From NCBI GenBank assembly GCA_963575645.1, contig OY754466.1, positions 44,982,001 to 45,046,000 on the forward strand: a stretch of DNA of 64,000 nt. Direction: 5' to 3'. Within the stretch, counting starts at the first letter, position 1. Every line of letters begins with the position of its first letter. A program made the position numbers and the translations under genes. Shown in pieces: positions 1 to 12,420 of this stretch. The notes under the pieces are model-generated. The model did no database searches. It saw only the letters and a program-made list of their open reading frames with translations, and was not told the DNA's origin. Origin of the DNA: Xanthostigma xanthostigma (taxonomy: Eukaryota; Arthropoda; Insecta; Raphidioptera; Raphidiidae).

Positions 1-1216
1 GTTATTTTTATTTAGTTTTAATGTGCATTGAAGGACAATTTGTAAATATTGGTGTTAAACAAATACGATTTTAAGAAAATTAAGTTTGCTTAATTTATAC
101 AGTGCCAAAAAAGAATGTAACCTTCAGGAACATACTTATAATCTTTAATACTAAACATTAGGGTCATGTATGAAAACAAAAATAATCCATAAAAGGTACG
201 AATTTATTTATTATACTTAAATTTAACGTGACGTCACAAAACAAAACACGTCTGTAACAGAGCCAAACGGTCGTACGTAACCTCAACTGTCATATAATTT
301 GAGTTTTAAAACTATTCGTTACCGACATGCAAATTATAATTAACTTTATTAATGTATGTGATCACATTTATTAATTTACTTCTTAACTACAATAACTAAA
401 TATGTAATCAGCGCGGCAATTGAGGTTATGTACTATTCCTTTTTTGTCACATTGCATTAGACAGGAATTCCGTTACTGGTAAATATCACGTAAATTTAAA
501 AAAAAAATGTCGTACCTATCCGGTTTTTGTTTGAAAAGAAAACAATGGAGCTCGGTTAATTGTTTTATTGTACATATTTATTTTTAACACTGCCATAATT
601 ATTATTTGTAAGTAATTAATTATTGATGTTAGTTTAATTTAGATTAAATTGAAATAATGGATAGCTTATAAAGCCATGTTTTAATAATGATTATTATTAC
701 AAAGCATATTTGTTACTATTAAGTGGACAATTTGTTGTATATTTTGTCATTTTTAAAAGCAAATGACACACATTTTAACAGTTGATTTGAATGTGGTTTA
801 ATGTAGCCCAAGAGCCAGTGAACATATTTAAAAGAGAAATTGTTGAAGAAAACGCATTTTGATGCTATTTTTGTTAAAAAATTTATGTCCGGACAGTTTT
901 CAAAAATTTTGAACAATTTTTGGTGCTAAAGTAACCACTGGCGGCCTGAAAGTATAAATGGCATTTAACAAGCTTAATCTTTTATTGAATTCCTTTCGAA
1001 ATAAGTTCACCGGCTCTTAGTAAGATGACGACTAATAATAATAAATAATAATAATAATCCATCGGTTTTACTGTTCTCAGGGATATTATTTTATGACAAA
1101 ATAAATAGCAATGTCATTAGTTTTTAATTATACATTTAATAATATTTTTCATACTAAATATGAATTGATTCTCATATACGGTTATATTTTGCAACTTTTG
1201 CAATTTAATTAAAATA
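1..1216. other. AT-rich intergenic, no gene seen
   Basis: Very AT-rich sequence with short homopolymers and an (AAT)n-like patch near 1033-1060. No open frame here resembles a known protein, and I recognise no transposon ends. Confidence 0.6.
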
Positions 1217-1405
1217 CAGTAAAACCTATTTAATTGGCCGCATCAAAGTTGACATTTTTTATGAAGAAACCGTATTGAAAGTCAGGCTTTCCCTACGACC
1301 AAAAACAGACATGTTGCTCCTATCTAAGCCAAAGGATTACATTGCATTGCAAAGCTATGTCTAAAGAATGTATTCTTCTAAGCTGGCTAAATTGAGGTTT
1401 TACTG
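1217..1405. mobile_element. pogo/Tigger-like MITE, 189 bp
   Basis: Imperfect terminal inverted repeats begin CAGTAAAACCTATTTAATTG on the left and read CAATTTAGCC... inward from the right, ending ...GGTTTTACTG. A TA dinucleotide flanks both ends. CAGT-starting ends with TA duplication are typical of pogo/Tigger (Tc1-mariner superfamily) non-autonomous copies. There is no coding capacity. Confidence 0.65.
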
Positions 1406-1569
1406 TAATAAAAACTGATCGTTTAGGACACTGACATATTGAGTGTTAAGAGTATGCATGACTTAACTACTTTACAAGTACAAACGTGAACATTGATTAT
1501 ATTTATTTTTGTTTTACATTTTTATAAAAAAAAACATTGTTTAAAAGGCATGCTATGCAGGAAATTATG

Positions 1570-1708
1570 AGCTCTGTTCCAGTCTCTCTGCGAACGGTAA
1601 TATTATCGTCACAGTCTTGCGCAGTAGCTAAAACGAAATTGTTTGTATCGATTTTTGGGCTACTTGCAAGGTTGACGATAATGTTCGCAGAGAGATTGGA
1701 ACAGAGCT
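1570..1708. repeat. Imperfect hairpin, about 50-bp arms
   Basis: The left arm starts AGCTCTGTTCCAGTCTCTCT and the right arm ends with its near-exact complement. Arms of about 50-58 bp, with a small bulge in the left arm, close on a loop of about 30 bases. No convincing target duplication is seen. It may be a tiny MITE; a microRNA precursor is possible but the stem is rather long. Confidence 0.55.
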
Positions 1709-2610
1709 GTGATAAAATTGATGTGTTGTTAATAATTGTTGTGTGTTATGTATTATTTTTTATTCAATCACGTCGTTATTTTAATAAAAAAAAACAGCGC
1801 TCTACAGTTTATTGGATTTTATATTGATTGTTTTTAGCAATTCTATTTTCTAATTTTTCACACATAAAATTACTTTGGTTGAAGTATAAAGATTTTTATA
1901 AAAGGTACAGCGGGCCGGTTTGTTTTAACCTTCCCTGGCATTCCGAAAGCATTTTTGAAGAAAAATATCTGCATCGAAACCTTCTGTTCTATAAACAATA
2001 ACTTGAGTCACTTTTTATAACCTAAAAATTATTGACATATCTAAATTTCTTGTTAAGCATTTTCCCGAATTTTTAGAGAGAGAATTAAATATAGAAAAAA
2101 CTACTTTTTTATATACAAATGAAATATCAAATTGAATTAATAATAATCACATATAATAGTATCCAAAGTTACGCGGTAGGTGGGAACGAGTAAGATCGCG
2201 TAAATCGAGATACAACTAAAATGCTGTCGGAGAGCGCAGTGAGAAGCGAATCTAGAGAAAAATAAGTAAGTTGGGGTAGTGTAAGAGACGTATTACTGTA
2301 TTGTGAACAGTACGATAATCAAAGTCAACTAATGTTTTAAAAAAGTTGGAATCAATTCATTTTAGTCGCAAAGTCATATAGAAACCTGTATGCAATCAAC
2401 AAATCAAAGATGAATATAATGTAGCTTGTAATATGCATAATAAACTTCTCAACTGTTATTTGACCAAAGGCTAGATATTTCTATAAGACGGAGCACTCGG
2501 GCAAGAAAGTGGGTTTTCGACATTTGGACTGGTACGTAATGTTAACATATTTTCATTGGACACCACCTATGTTTCTCTTTCTACTATCATGGACATGTTG
2601 CAATATGTAA

Positions 2611-3537
2611 AGGGATGTCTATTAATTACGTGAGCTTAAAATGTGGGGGAGGGGTCTGACAAAATCTCATTTAAAGGGAGGAGGAAGGTGAGTCAATGAA
2701 AATATCGCGTCAACATTTTAATACAGGAAATATACATTATAAAAAAAGCGAGTGTGCTTTAGACCACACGACTGAAGTAAAACTTCTTCCTGCCATATAT
2801 TATATATAACAATGATACAATAATATCCGATAATTTATCACCATATTTTGATTAGACATCCTGATTTAACGACACAATGTAACCTCACTCTGTAGCACAT
2901 ATCTACAAAGACGAAATGTTTAAAATATAATTTTTGATTTATTAATAGGGAAAATATGTATATATATTTATTAGCATAATTTATAATACATTTAAAAGTA
3001 TTAACTAACCTACATTATTTCCCGTTACAAAATGCAGCAAAATTCGATGAAATGTATTTTTGATACAAAAACAATTGTTTTAATTTTAAACGTCAAATAG
3101 TTGTCCTAAAAGAATTTCGATTAATGCTCCGTCTTTGGCGCACTCACTAACTTATATCTCCCTCTTAACTACCCTTCGCCTAGAATGATCACGCACCGTT
3201 CGCCTCGTCCAATGATGCACTTCCGTAAACGCTTTCGTCAGGCATTTACCAGCTTACTCCTCAAGTCAAGCGTGCCTAAAGAAGTTTTACTTCAAAAATA
3301 ATATTTTGTATCATTCTCTTCTTATTTACAGAAAAAATGTAGTACATAAAAGACGTCAGTATTCACGCTGGGATATTTAGTGGTATGAAGCAAAAAACAT
3401 GGACATATCAAAATGATTTAAAAATTATAGGGTAAATCTCACGCGAGGGGGGGCCCCACCGCATCTTACCAAATCTCACTAAAGGGAAGGGAGAGTTCAA
3501 ATTAAAAAAAAAGACCACGTAATTAATGGACCTGCCT
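2611..3537. mobile_element. Repeat with inverted ends, host of a nested element
   Basis: The ends are inverted copies: ATTAATTACGTG at 2619-2632 and CACGTAATTAAT at 3516-3527, each followed inward by G-rich text with 'aaaatctcat' or 'aaatctcact'. Similar text recurs near 40230-40265 and 41270-41390. The inner part holds another repeat (2741-3297). No coding capacity. Confidence 0.5.
2741..3297. mobile_element. Repeat bounded by GAAGTAAAACTTC palindromes, nested
   Basis: Bounded by GAAGTAAAACTTC at 2774-2786 and GAAGTTTTACTTC at 3281-3293. A second copy lies inverted at 25817-26993; both share the outer 'agtgtgctttagaccacac' segment and the inner 'cacgcttgactt' segment. It sits inside the 2611-3537 repeat, so it inserted later. 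Confidence 0.55.
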
Positions 3538-5506
3538 AAGTTTTATTTTAGTTTTCTGCAGTGACGGGTGCTATTTTATCAGTCAATTTTTGTGCGGTAT
3601 TTTAGGTTTGATTTTTATTCTTTAGATGGCAATAGCAGACCTAAAATATAAATAATATTTTGATCGTTTGTTGTGACATTTAAAGTTCGCGCGCTTTGTG
3701 TTATTCCATGCGTTTAAAGTTCAAGGTCGTTGAAACTCTGTGTTAAACATCCAAAAGAATATCTTATAGAACTTGCTACTCTTTGGTTTGACAGAATCGT
3801 TATACTGCCAGTAAAAGAAATGTAGCCATAGAATAAATAAATAAGAATTTTACTGCGTTTGCACATTTTTTAAATACACGTGTGTATGTATACAGTAGTA
3901 GATTATTATCAGCGTAGAGAACATCTGAAATTTGACAACAATGTCACTTAAAAAGAAAACAGCAAATGACAACTGCCAAACAAGCTAAAAAATCGTTATT
4001 TCAAAATACTGTTATGCGTGACTACTGACAGCAGAGTCATCTGTAAGTATTTGATGGCGAGATTAGCGGGCAAGATCGCTTGTGCCAATAACGCCGAACT
4101 AATAGCACAGCTTAGATCTGACCTTCACTTATCTCTACTATGCTAATAGCTCATTTTGCACTGATATTTTATAAATATAAAACTGTATACATGCTTTTTT
4201 AACAAATATAAGAATGTTTACAACGGCCTATTTATTTTTACAATTTAAGGGTGTAGCGCAACAACGCAAGTTCTGTTGCCAAATATTTTCTTGTCGCTTG
4301 CAATGAATCTTTTGTTAACAGACTAACTTTAGTAGGTGTGATTGCATCAGGCGCCATCTTTGAAATGGCGCCCAAATTTATAAAAAATAATGACTTTACA
4401 ATACGGTATGGCACAGAGAAGGGATGGCAATGAAGAAAGACGCCATTATGTGATCTCTCTTTAAGGCTGGAGCTGGACTTATTCTATAATCACATAGACG
4501 CTAATAACCTCAGTTGTGGAGCGTCTATAATCTATCATCTAATCTAGATATTGCTCAAAATGAATTCCGCGTTCATCGTAATTCGTAACATAGATTAATT
4601 AATAATTGTTAATAATTCGTATGTTGATTGGAACATTTTAACCCCCCAGCCCGGTTTTTTTCCGGGCTTGTGAAGTTGTCCCGGAATTTAATATTGCGAA
4701 TAAAAAAATTGAGAGGGGGTCAAACGAAACCAATTGAGGATAAAGACTATCGATTGGAACTTTTTGCCCCCCAGCCCTGATTTTTCCGGGCCAAATTCAC
4801 GCACCTGTAACGGCTACGTTACTTTTTTTAAATCGTAATTTAGAATTTCGTCCAATTTTCGACTTTTTTAAGAAGAGATTTTTTCTTATTTAGCTAGAAA
4901 TATTTTATTTGCATCTGTGATTCTGTAGTGTAAAATGCTAGCTAAAATAAGGTTTTGTTAGGATAATAAAATTGATCCGCACCTGATTTTTCGCGCAATG
5001 ATTTACATTGAAACTTGTCATTAAAATCTTGGCAAGATTCTTAAAATCGCTTTCCATATATTAATGTAGTAGAGTAGTATCGTTTAGGGAAGATAGTAGC
5101 GTCATCTCTGCGCACATATGAGTTTCGGATGGAACGGATCTATGTTTTCTAACTGGGGGATGATCCTATTATTAGGGTCATTGTTCGACGCTAGTCGAAA
5201 CGCACCATTGACAGCACCTACAAATAACGTCTGTGATTGACCCTGAAATTACAAATCACGTCGCTACTCATTGCTTTCCCCACTCTTCTTACTAGCAGTT
5301 TCTTCACTTTACTGCTACCGTCTCAAAAACTATATACTACTCTAATCGCATTTGTAATCAAAACTAGACACACAAAACGCTTTTTAGTGTATTTGCCATA
5401 AGGCACTTACACTATTGGCGTCGGTCGGATGGCGGGACCTAGGGGCCGAACCAAAATTTCTCGACGTTTCATAACCTTCTAAAAAGTTTGGCACCATTTT
5501 TGGAAA
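3538..5506. other. Intergenic, no gene seen
   Basis: No coding similarity. A short motif (gattggaac followed by a run of C and 'agccc') occurs twice, at about 4627 and 4753, which looks like a local duplication of a roughly 50-bp unit. Confidence 0.5.
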
Positions 5507-6014
5507 TCTATACTAATGTATAAATAGCCCATTTATCGAGGAAGGCTACGACCATTAGGAGCGGAACATTAATGAAAAATATATCTCAAAAATAAGCTTC
5601 TATTCAGGGGAAATGCATTTACTAAATATATTCATATTAGCGTTGTCAGAATACAACGCCGGCTAGCTCAATCTGTAGAGCACACGACTGTCGATATCAG
5701 GGTCGTGGGTTCGAGCCCTACGTTGGGCGAATACATTTTTATTTTATTTTTTTTATTTTCCACATTGCTTTCTTCTAAGGCTTACATTTAAATTTATTTT
5801 AATTTTATTTAATTAAATAAAAAAAAAATTATTAGTTAAAAAAAGTATAAACACTGCTTTTTATCGACAAAAACTTTTGAACGGTAACTCCGATCATCAT
5901 GAAATTTGGACACAACATTCATCTCGGTAAACTAAGATGAATGTGTGTACTCATGTTCCTCCCTTCCCCATTCGTTCTTTTACACCCGGGTGAAACCGGA
6001 CGGGACCGCTAGTG
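5507..6014 (+). mobile_element. tRNA-related SINE, copy 1 (internally deleted)
   Basis: Shares with copies at 43483-44096 (minus) and 62936-63487 (plus) a block with 'gaccattagagcgga'-like text, a tRNA-like module, an A/T-rich linker and a 3' block ending in acccgggtgaaaccgg and 'acgggaccgct'. Compared with the others it lacks the segment containing 'gaacgcgctaatctca' near the 5' end. Confidence 0.7.
5658..5729 (+). repeat. tRNA-like module of SINE (not a functional tRNA)
   Basis: About 72 bases with an A-box-like TAGCTCAATCTGTAGAG and a B box GGTTCGAGCCC, ending TTGGGCG as tRNA-Lys genes do. The anticodon arm does not pair and the 5' acceptor strand only partly matches, so this is an RNA polymerase III promoter relic. 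Confidence 0.7.
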
Positions 6015-7139
6015 TTTATATATAATAATATGTGTGTGTGCGTGTGTGACCACGAAAACTCTCGACAGACTTAATCGATTGAAACGAAATTTGGTCCACA
6101 TGTTGGAATCCATCATCGCAAGAAGTCTATTTAAAATGGGCCCGATCGGGCCATTTTAAGGGGGGTATTTAGGGGTGGAAAAATGTTTTTGGGCCCAAAA
6201 ATACGGAAAAAATTCTCAGAATCGTTTCAAACTTGAAATTTAACCTTTTAGTAATTATGGAAATGTGCTGCTAAAATTGAAATAAAATCGGCCCGACAGG
6301 ACCGGACTTACAAATTTTATGAAAACGCAAGTTTACTGATATGGATTTACATACTGAAAGGTGTATATAATTTGGTACAGATGTAGAATTGGTATGTAGT
6401 ATTGAAATTAAGTAAAAAAAATGTTGTTTTAAGGGGTGTATTAGGGGATAATTTTTTTATTTTGTCCAAAAACAAAGTTAAGTTCATACACAATAGAGCC
6501 ACACTGCTTATAAAGGCAAATACCTACACTATATTGTCGGCAGAGTTTCGCACTGCGACCCGAGTTTTTTTTTTAATTCAGCAAGAAAAATTGTGAACAT
6601 TCTTATATGCAAATACACAATATATAGGTAATATAATCTTAACGTCATGTTGTTATCAGGTTGTGATAGTTAAAATTATATATTTGAATAAACTCATCAA
6701 AAAATAATGTCTACATAAAATAATAAAATAAAATCCCTATTTTTACTATCACATTAAAACAAAATAAATTAGAGTTTATTTTTGGGATTCCTGTGTATCA
6801 ATTAATATATAATTGACAATTACAAAAGTAGCATATTACATTATCAGCATTTGCAATCAATCTTGTAATTGAACGGTTGTGAACAATAATGTAAAATCAA
6901 ATCACCTCCATTTTGTTTTACAGTGGAAATATTTCGACATTTTCGTAACAAGAATTTTCAAATAAACAGTACAGCTCCACCGCACTACTATCTCGCTCAA
7001 ATGCATCATTTTTCGTTAATCTATAAAACTATTCTTTCTGAGCTTTTTTTTGCGAGACAAAAGTGCTTCAAAGTGCAAATAAAAAGTACAGACGATAGGG
7101 TTAAATATTTAAGAATAATCGTAAATCATAATATTGTAT
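6015..7139. other. Intergenic, no gene seen
   Basis: A short TG-rich run at about 6032-6048 is followed by 'gattgaaacgaaatttgg', a motif common in transposon-derived sequence. Nothing coding is recognisable. Confidence 0.45.
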
Positions 7140-7620
7140 AATAATGGTATATTGTGCGACTAGTGAGAGAAGGAGAAGATTCCATGAGCGTGAAATTTGC
7201 CGCACGAGCGTAGCGAGTGCGGTAACACGCGAGTGGAATATTCTCCTTCGATCAATGGTCGCACATAATACTTTATTCAACTAGCACGAGTAATATGTAA
7301 TCGGGGCCCTTATAAAAGAGGGAAAAATAATAAATCACTTCATTGATTGACGTACTCATCGCCCTTGATGCACACAAGATGGCCCTGACTTTCACTGAAT
7401 TGCGATGCTGTTTTCATATATACAATACCGCCTACCACGTTCCTATTGGTCCAGAAGCTGTGCAGTTTTTTTTTCATTATTTAACTGCAGAAAATTCATT
7501 ATCTCACGGTACGGCTTATTATTAGCACTCTACGCGTCAACATGAAGTAATTTATTATTTCTCCCGAATTTAGCAGGGCCCCGAAATTACATATTACTCA
7601 CGCGTGTTGAATAAACAATT
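7140..7620. repeat. Repeat with internal inverted arms
   Basis: The segment at about 7268-7340 (ttattcaac...gagtaatatgtaat...ggggccc...aataataaat) recurs inverted at 7545-7615. Just left of it is a short palindromic patch, 'gccgcacgagcgtagcgagt'. This looks like a MITE; no clear target duplication was seen. Confidence 0.5.
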
Positions 7621-9230
7621 TTTTTAAATGAAACTCGTATAAACTGTCGATTAGTGAATATTATTAAGCCATTTGTCCTACATTACTGTGAAATGGTTGA
7701 AAGGATCGTTTCAATTGTTTTAAAACAATTGAAAGTTGTCGATTCTTTGTTTCTCTATTCAAATTGGTAGCGGCGATTTTGATGCGAAACGAATTCGACA
7801 GATATTTTGTCAGTACAAAAAAAAACTGTTTTGATTTGTCAAAAATTAAATCAGTGTCGCGTAATGTACTTACGAACGTATTAATGGCCATTTCAAATTG
7901 GAAATTAACAAATTAACATTTGTTTTACTTTACGCACTAGCGCGAAAAGGCAATGAAAATTATAGGGGGTCGTGCAAAATTGACACAAAGACTTGTCTGT
8001 TAATACGATCGTAATCACGCACGCTAAAAAAATATATATACACCAATTATATTTATTGTTATAGTGTCCGCGGTGAGAGATGAAGCCAGGCACGTCATCA
8101 ATAATATGCTTGTGAACGCCTACTTGCCCGCAGACAGTGGCGTGTGGAATAAATTCGACATATCCATTTACAGAATAAAAATAAACACTCGACGCACATG
8201 GATCTCCGAAACAGCCAAATAGCAAGCTAGAAGGCGGGCGCAATGCATTTACGTCACTATGACGCGGTGGCTTCATCTTTCGCCGCGCGTAGTATAATAT
8301 TTGATGCCGGGTAACTGAAAACGGGCGCTGCGACACAAAATGTTATACAAAGTTTGAACTGGAAAAGATTCGATTGAATCGATCAAAGCCAGTGTGTTGT
8401 TTATATAAGTAGTCGATGTAGATGTTCCTTGCATAAATGGCTTTATAATACGGGCGCGTATTGTCCCGTTTTCTCGTTTGTCGTGTATTTTTGAAAATTA
8501 TCTGTGACGTAGTCCGTAGTACTAATATGTATATTTTGTGACAGATTTATAAGTCTGATTGTTTTTAATAATAATGTAATTATTATTACGAGTAGAAAAT
8601 TAATTACTACTTTTGTAACATAAAGTATTCTTAATAAAATACAAAAATATTGTAAATGTACATACATTATTGATTAACTTCAAAAAGACTTTTTCTCTCT
8701 GCCTGTTCCTTCCCCTCCACTATTTTGCCTTTCCCAAAATACCGTTTTCCCCGATAAATTGATCAATTGCGGTTATTCAGATGTAAGTGCACTTTTCTTT
8801 TAGACCGTTTCCCATAAAAACATATATTTTTTTTATTGGTGCCCTATTTTACCTATTTAAAGCACGCCTCAGAGTGTTTAAATCGAACTTTCAAAAACGC
8901 GCGTTTTTTAAAGTTACCATGGGAACATCAACAACTCGAGATTTTTTTGATTATTGATTTGACAGGAGTAGCGTGTAACGTCAAATAAAATATTACTAAC
9001 AAATGCAAAACCTTTATTCAAACATTATTAAACAATTAATCTTTGATGACAAATTGCAAATTAATGTCTGTTTTTCTCATTTCTATATGACAATGAAAGG
9101 TATACTGATGTCACATCACGAATTCAACCATTTTACATTATTAGTTTTTATTTCCATTTTTTTGTAGTAATAATACCAGTATTTATGATTTCAAAGTGCA
9201 CCAATAGAAAAAAATAGCGTAAAGTATTCG
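7621..9230. other. Intergenic, no gene seen
   Basis: The longest open frame (minus strand, about 7905-8336) matches no family I know and has no gene context. The rest is AT-rich. Confidence 0.45.
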
Positions 9231-9329
9231 TGGATAACTGGTCTTTAAAACACTTGCTCTATTTCGAGCACTCCGGCTGCGCCGTCGTGCTCGAAAAATC
9301 ACGCGTGTTTTAAAGACCTTTTTATCCAC
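9231..9329. repeat. Palindromic repeat
   Basis: Inverted arms: GTGGATAA...GGTCTTTAAAACAC on the left and GTGTTTTAAAGACC...TTATCCAC on the right. They enclose a second inverted pair, cgagcactccgg / gtcgtgctcg. It looks like a short hairpin MITE. Confidence 0.5.
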
Positions 9330-9850
9330 TTATACTTTAATATACTATACTTGCTTCAGTTATACCTATGAAATATTAACAATGAATCCGATCAAAAACT
9401 TCATACTATGTACTTTTATTCAGACGCCATTATGTATCTCAATGGAAAGATGACATTAAAAAGATCTAGAAAAATAAAATTATTAATTTCATGGTTTTCT
9501 GAACACGCGCGCCTATGCACTAGTTCAAATTTACAAACACTTATTTGTTGGCCTTGCTTGCTAACACAAAAACGATGTTTAGAATAAAAGAGATATTCTT
9601 GTAAGATATAACATGGGCGTAACCAGGGGGAGGGGAGACGTGAGTTAAAAACAGTGCGATAAAATCAAGTACGGTGTAAAACTCTATATAGCGACACTCA
9701 AGGGACTGTGCCCTTTCTGGCGTTATTGAGAGTTGTCGTTAAACGGAGAAAAGAAGTAATCTATTAACTTTTTTTTTACTATTGCGCGTATTAATAAAAC
9801 TTTTTGTCAATACACAAAGATTTTCTTTTACTCGCCATGTTCACAGTTTG

Positions 9851-11349
9851 CAAAGGACCCCGCACGGAACATATGGGAATTGGCCCTCGGTTAAAATCTT
9901 CCATACTCGGGGATATTATCCAAAAATCGACGCTGATCAAAAGTCTCCATGGGCACGAAGTCCGGAAATGCGATCCCGGGGAGTTACTTTTATTGCAATC
10001 AAAATAGGGAAACATACTTACCTGTATATCTTACCTGTTATAATGTCATAATATGTATCTTTGTGCTAATGACTTCGAGTCGAAGCACCTTTTTTTTTCT
10101 CTTTGTTTATAATAAAAAAAAAAAAAAATTGAAAAGAAGTTTGACCCTGCAGGCCATCCCTGTAACTTCCCGCTATTTTCGAGTTCAAAACGCTCAAAAA
10201 TATATAAAATATAGCAAGAAGTTTATTTTTTAGCTCTTCGAGCTCAAAAAAAAAAAACACTGTTACGAAATTTTCGTTCACTATATCTCATGAACAAATG
10301 AACCGATTTTGATGCGATTTGCGGCAGTCGACTCAATTTTTTGTCCTAAAAAAGTAATTTATTACAGAAAAATCGATCTCATAGGAATTTTACCAGCAAT
10401 TTAAAAAAAACACTTTTTTACAAATTTTTCGTTCACGATATCTCGTGAACAAATGAGCCGATTTTGATGCGGTTTGCGTCGATCGACGCAGTTTTTTTAA
10501 CCTAAGAAAGTAAATTATTACAAAAAAATCGATTTGATAAGAATTTTACGAGTAATTATAAAAAATTACTTTTTTCCTAATTTTTCGTTCACGTTATCTC
10601 ATGAACAAATGAACCGATTTTGAATTGGTTTGCGGCGATCGACGCAGTTTTTTTAACCTAAGAAAGTAAATTATTACAAAAAAATCGATTTGATAAGAAT
10701 TTTACGAGTAATTATAAAAAATTACTTTTTTCCTAATTTTTCGTTCACGTTATCTCATGAACAAATGAACCGATTTTGAATTGGTTTGCGGCGATCGACG
10801 CAGTTTTTTTAACCTAAGAAAGTAAATTATTACAAAAAAATCGATTTGATAAGAATTTTACGAGTAATTATAAAAAATTACTTTTCTCATAATTTTTCGT
10901 TCACGTTATCTCATGAACAAATGAACCAATTTTGATCTGGTTTGCGGCGATCGACGCAGTTTTTTTAGCCTAAGAAAGTAATTTATTACAAAAAATTCGA
11001 TCTGATAACAATTTTAAGAATCATTTTAAAAAAACACTTTTTTACGATTTTTTCGTTCACGGTATCTCGTGAACAAATGAACCGATTTTGATGCGGTTTG
11101 CGGAAATCGACGCAGTTTGTTAAGGAGAAGAGCTGATTAGATTTTGGAATTATTCGGTTTAGTAGTTTAGAAAATATTTTACAAAAACAAATTTTTTTAA
11201 AATTTTTGAAACTTTATTTTTTAAGATTTCTCAAAATTTTTTGGGCCGAATCGTTTCAAATTTTCAGGAAGTTTAAGTTCACCAAGATCACGTCAGATGC
11301 CGCAAACCGCGTTTCAGTCGGACACTCCGTTCAAAAGATATAAAAGGTT

Positions 11350-11385
<36 letters not shown>

Positions 11386-11801
11386 CATACATACAGCCCT
11401 ACGGACATCATCGCCAAAATAGTTTTAATAGCTTCCTAGGACCTCAAAACGTCGAGATCTGGCGAAAACTCGATTTTCGAAAATCGGGGTGAAACCAATA
11501 ACTTCCCGATTTTTGAAAAAAAAAAAAAAATTTTTTTTTTTTTTTTAAGCGGGAAGTTAAAAATAGGGAAAATGAGCAAATGCACCCGTCTCCTTGTGAT
11601 ATTCTATTATAGACATATCTACATCACATAGATATATCATATACATATACAGATTGCAATAAAAGTAACTCCTCGGGATCGCATTTCCGGACTTCGTGCC
11701 CATGGAGACTTTTGATCAGCGTCGATTTTTGGATAATATCCCCGAGTATGGAAGATTTTAACCGAGGGCCAATTCCCATATGTTCCGTGCGGGGTCCTTT
11801 G
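9851..11801. mobile_element. Element with 150-bp inverted terminal arms, nested
   Basis: 9851-10000 and 11652-11801 are near-identical inverted copies of 150 bp. They start CAAAGGACCCCGCACGGAAC and run in to GATTGCAATAAAAGTAACTC. The arms differ by only a few bases, so the element is young or was kept uniform by conversion. Its own spacer is about 200 bp once the inner insertion is removed. No coding frame or clear target duplication is visible. Confidence 0.65.
10129..11558 (+). mobile_element. Helentron-like non-autonomous element, copy A (six tandem units)
   Basis: The 5' part reads TTGAAAAGAAGTTTGACC then ccctgtaacttcccgc; the 3' end is AAGCGGGAAGTT. The core has six ~156-bp tandem units (each with 'ttcgttcac' and 'tgaacaaatgaaccgatttt') at about 10274, 10429, 10586, 10741, 10897 and 11053. 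A (CA)n/(CATA)n microsatellite follows at 11351-11395, then an A-run/T-run stem near 11515-11546. Sub-terminal inverted repeats, tandem core, microsatellite and 3' stem match Helentron-associated interspersed elements. Copy B is at 21798-22931. No Rep/helicase gene is present. Confidence 0.6.
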
Positions 11802-12181
11802 TGGGCAACTAAGAATATTATGATAACTTATCGATAAGCAGCTGAGCTAAACATATGAAAGATAATCCCAAGAAACAAAAAAACGAACTTCTTAGAATCT
11901 TCGGTACGCATGATGTCGACAACAAAGCAACAAAATAACAAACGAGTAGTGTTTATTGCTTAATGATGACGTAATGTTGTCGTTATTTAGAGTGGGTGTG
12001 TCGTTATTTAGAGTGTATCATTTGTATGAGCAACAAGGTAAACCAAATAGAGTTCAGTAATTTCGACGTTTTAAGGAGTTTGTCGTTATATCGAGTGACG
12101 TTAAATGGAGTTTACACTGTATATTAATCATCACCTTAGCCTTTCCTTAACAAAATTTCTGCGTACAAAAACAAATCTTGT

Positions 12182-12420
12182 ACTGCCGTAAAAAGGCAAA
12201 AGGCAGTAAGTGACCAACTTATGAATTTGAGTAAATCAAGATTTACTAAAAATGTCTTGACCGTCCAGAATTTTAGATTATGGAAACCAAAACATGGGGG
12301 AAACATTTTTTTAAGCAATAAAATTATTGCTGCAGTACTTACTGCTGTCGTTGGTTTCAGTATGAACTCATTTTGTCAACAAAATATGTCACTTACTGCC
12401 CTTTGCCTTTTTAGGGCAGT
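12182..12420 (+). mobile_element. MITE with ACTGCC inverted ends, copy 1
   Basis: About 33-bp terminal inverted repeats: ACTGCCGTAAAAAGGCAAAA on the left, with the inverted form ending ...CTTTTTAGGGCAGT on the right. A second, inverted copy with the same interior lies at 15302-15526. Superfamily not assigned because I see no secure target duplication. Confidence 0.65.

Larger units (their letters stand above)
9672..12119. mobile_element. pogo/Tigger-like element, outermost of a nested set
   Basis: The left end CGGTGTAAAACTCTATATAG and the inverted right end ...ATGGAGTTTACACTG form degenerate terminal repeats flanked by TA. Inside the ends, repeated 'gtcgttatttagagtg' and 'gagagttgtcgtta' motifs occur as sub-terminal copies, as in Tigger relics. 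The native interior is only a few hundred bases; most of the length is later insertions (9851-11801 and 10129-11558). No transposase frame was found. Confidence 0.6.

Noticed and set aside
5658..5729. A functional tRNA-Lys gene
   Set aside because: The A and B boxes are present, but the anticodon stem does not pair and the same module occurs in two other copies embedded in identical flanks, so it is a SINE part.
7905..8336. 143-codon open frame on the minus strand
   Set aside because: No recognisable domain, no splice or start context, no gene neighbours; length is possible by chance in 64 kb.
10274..11110. CRISPR-like or bacterial tandem array
   Set aside because: Units are 156-bp direct repeats without unique spacers, inside a eukaryotic transposon.
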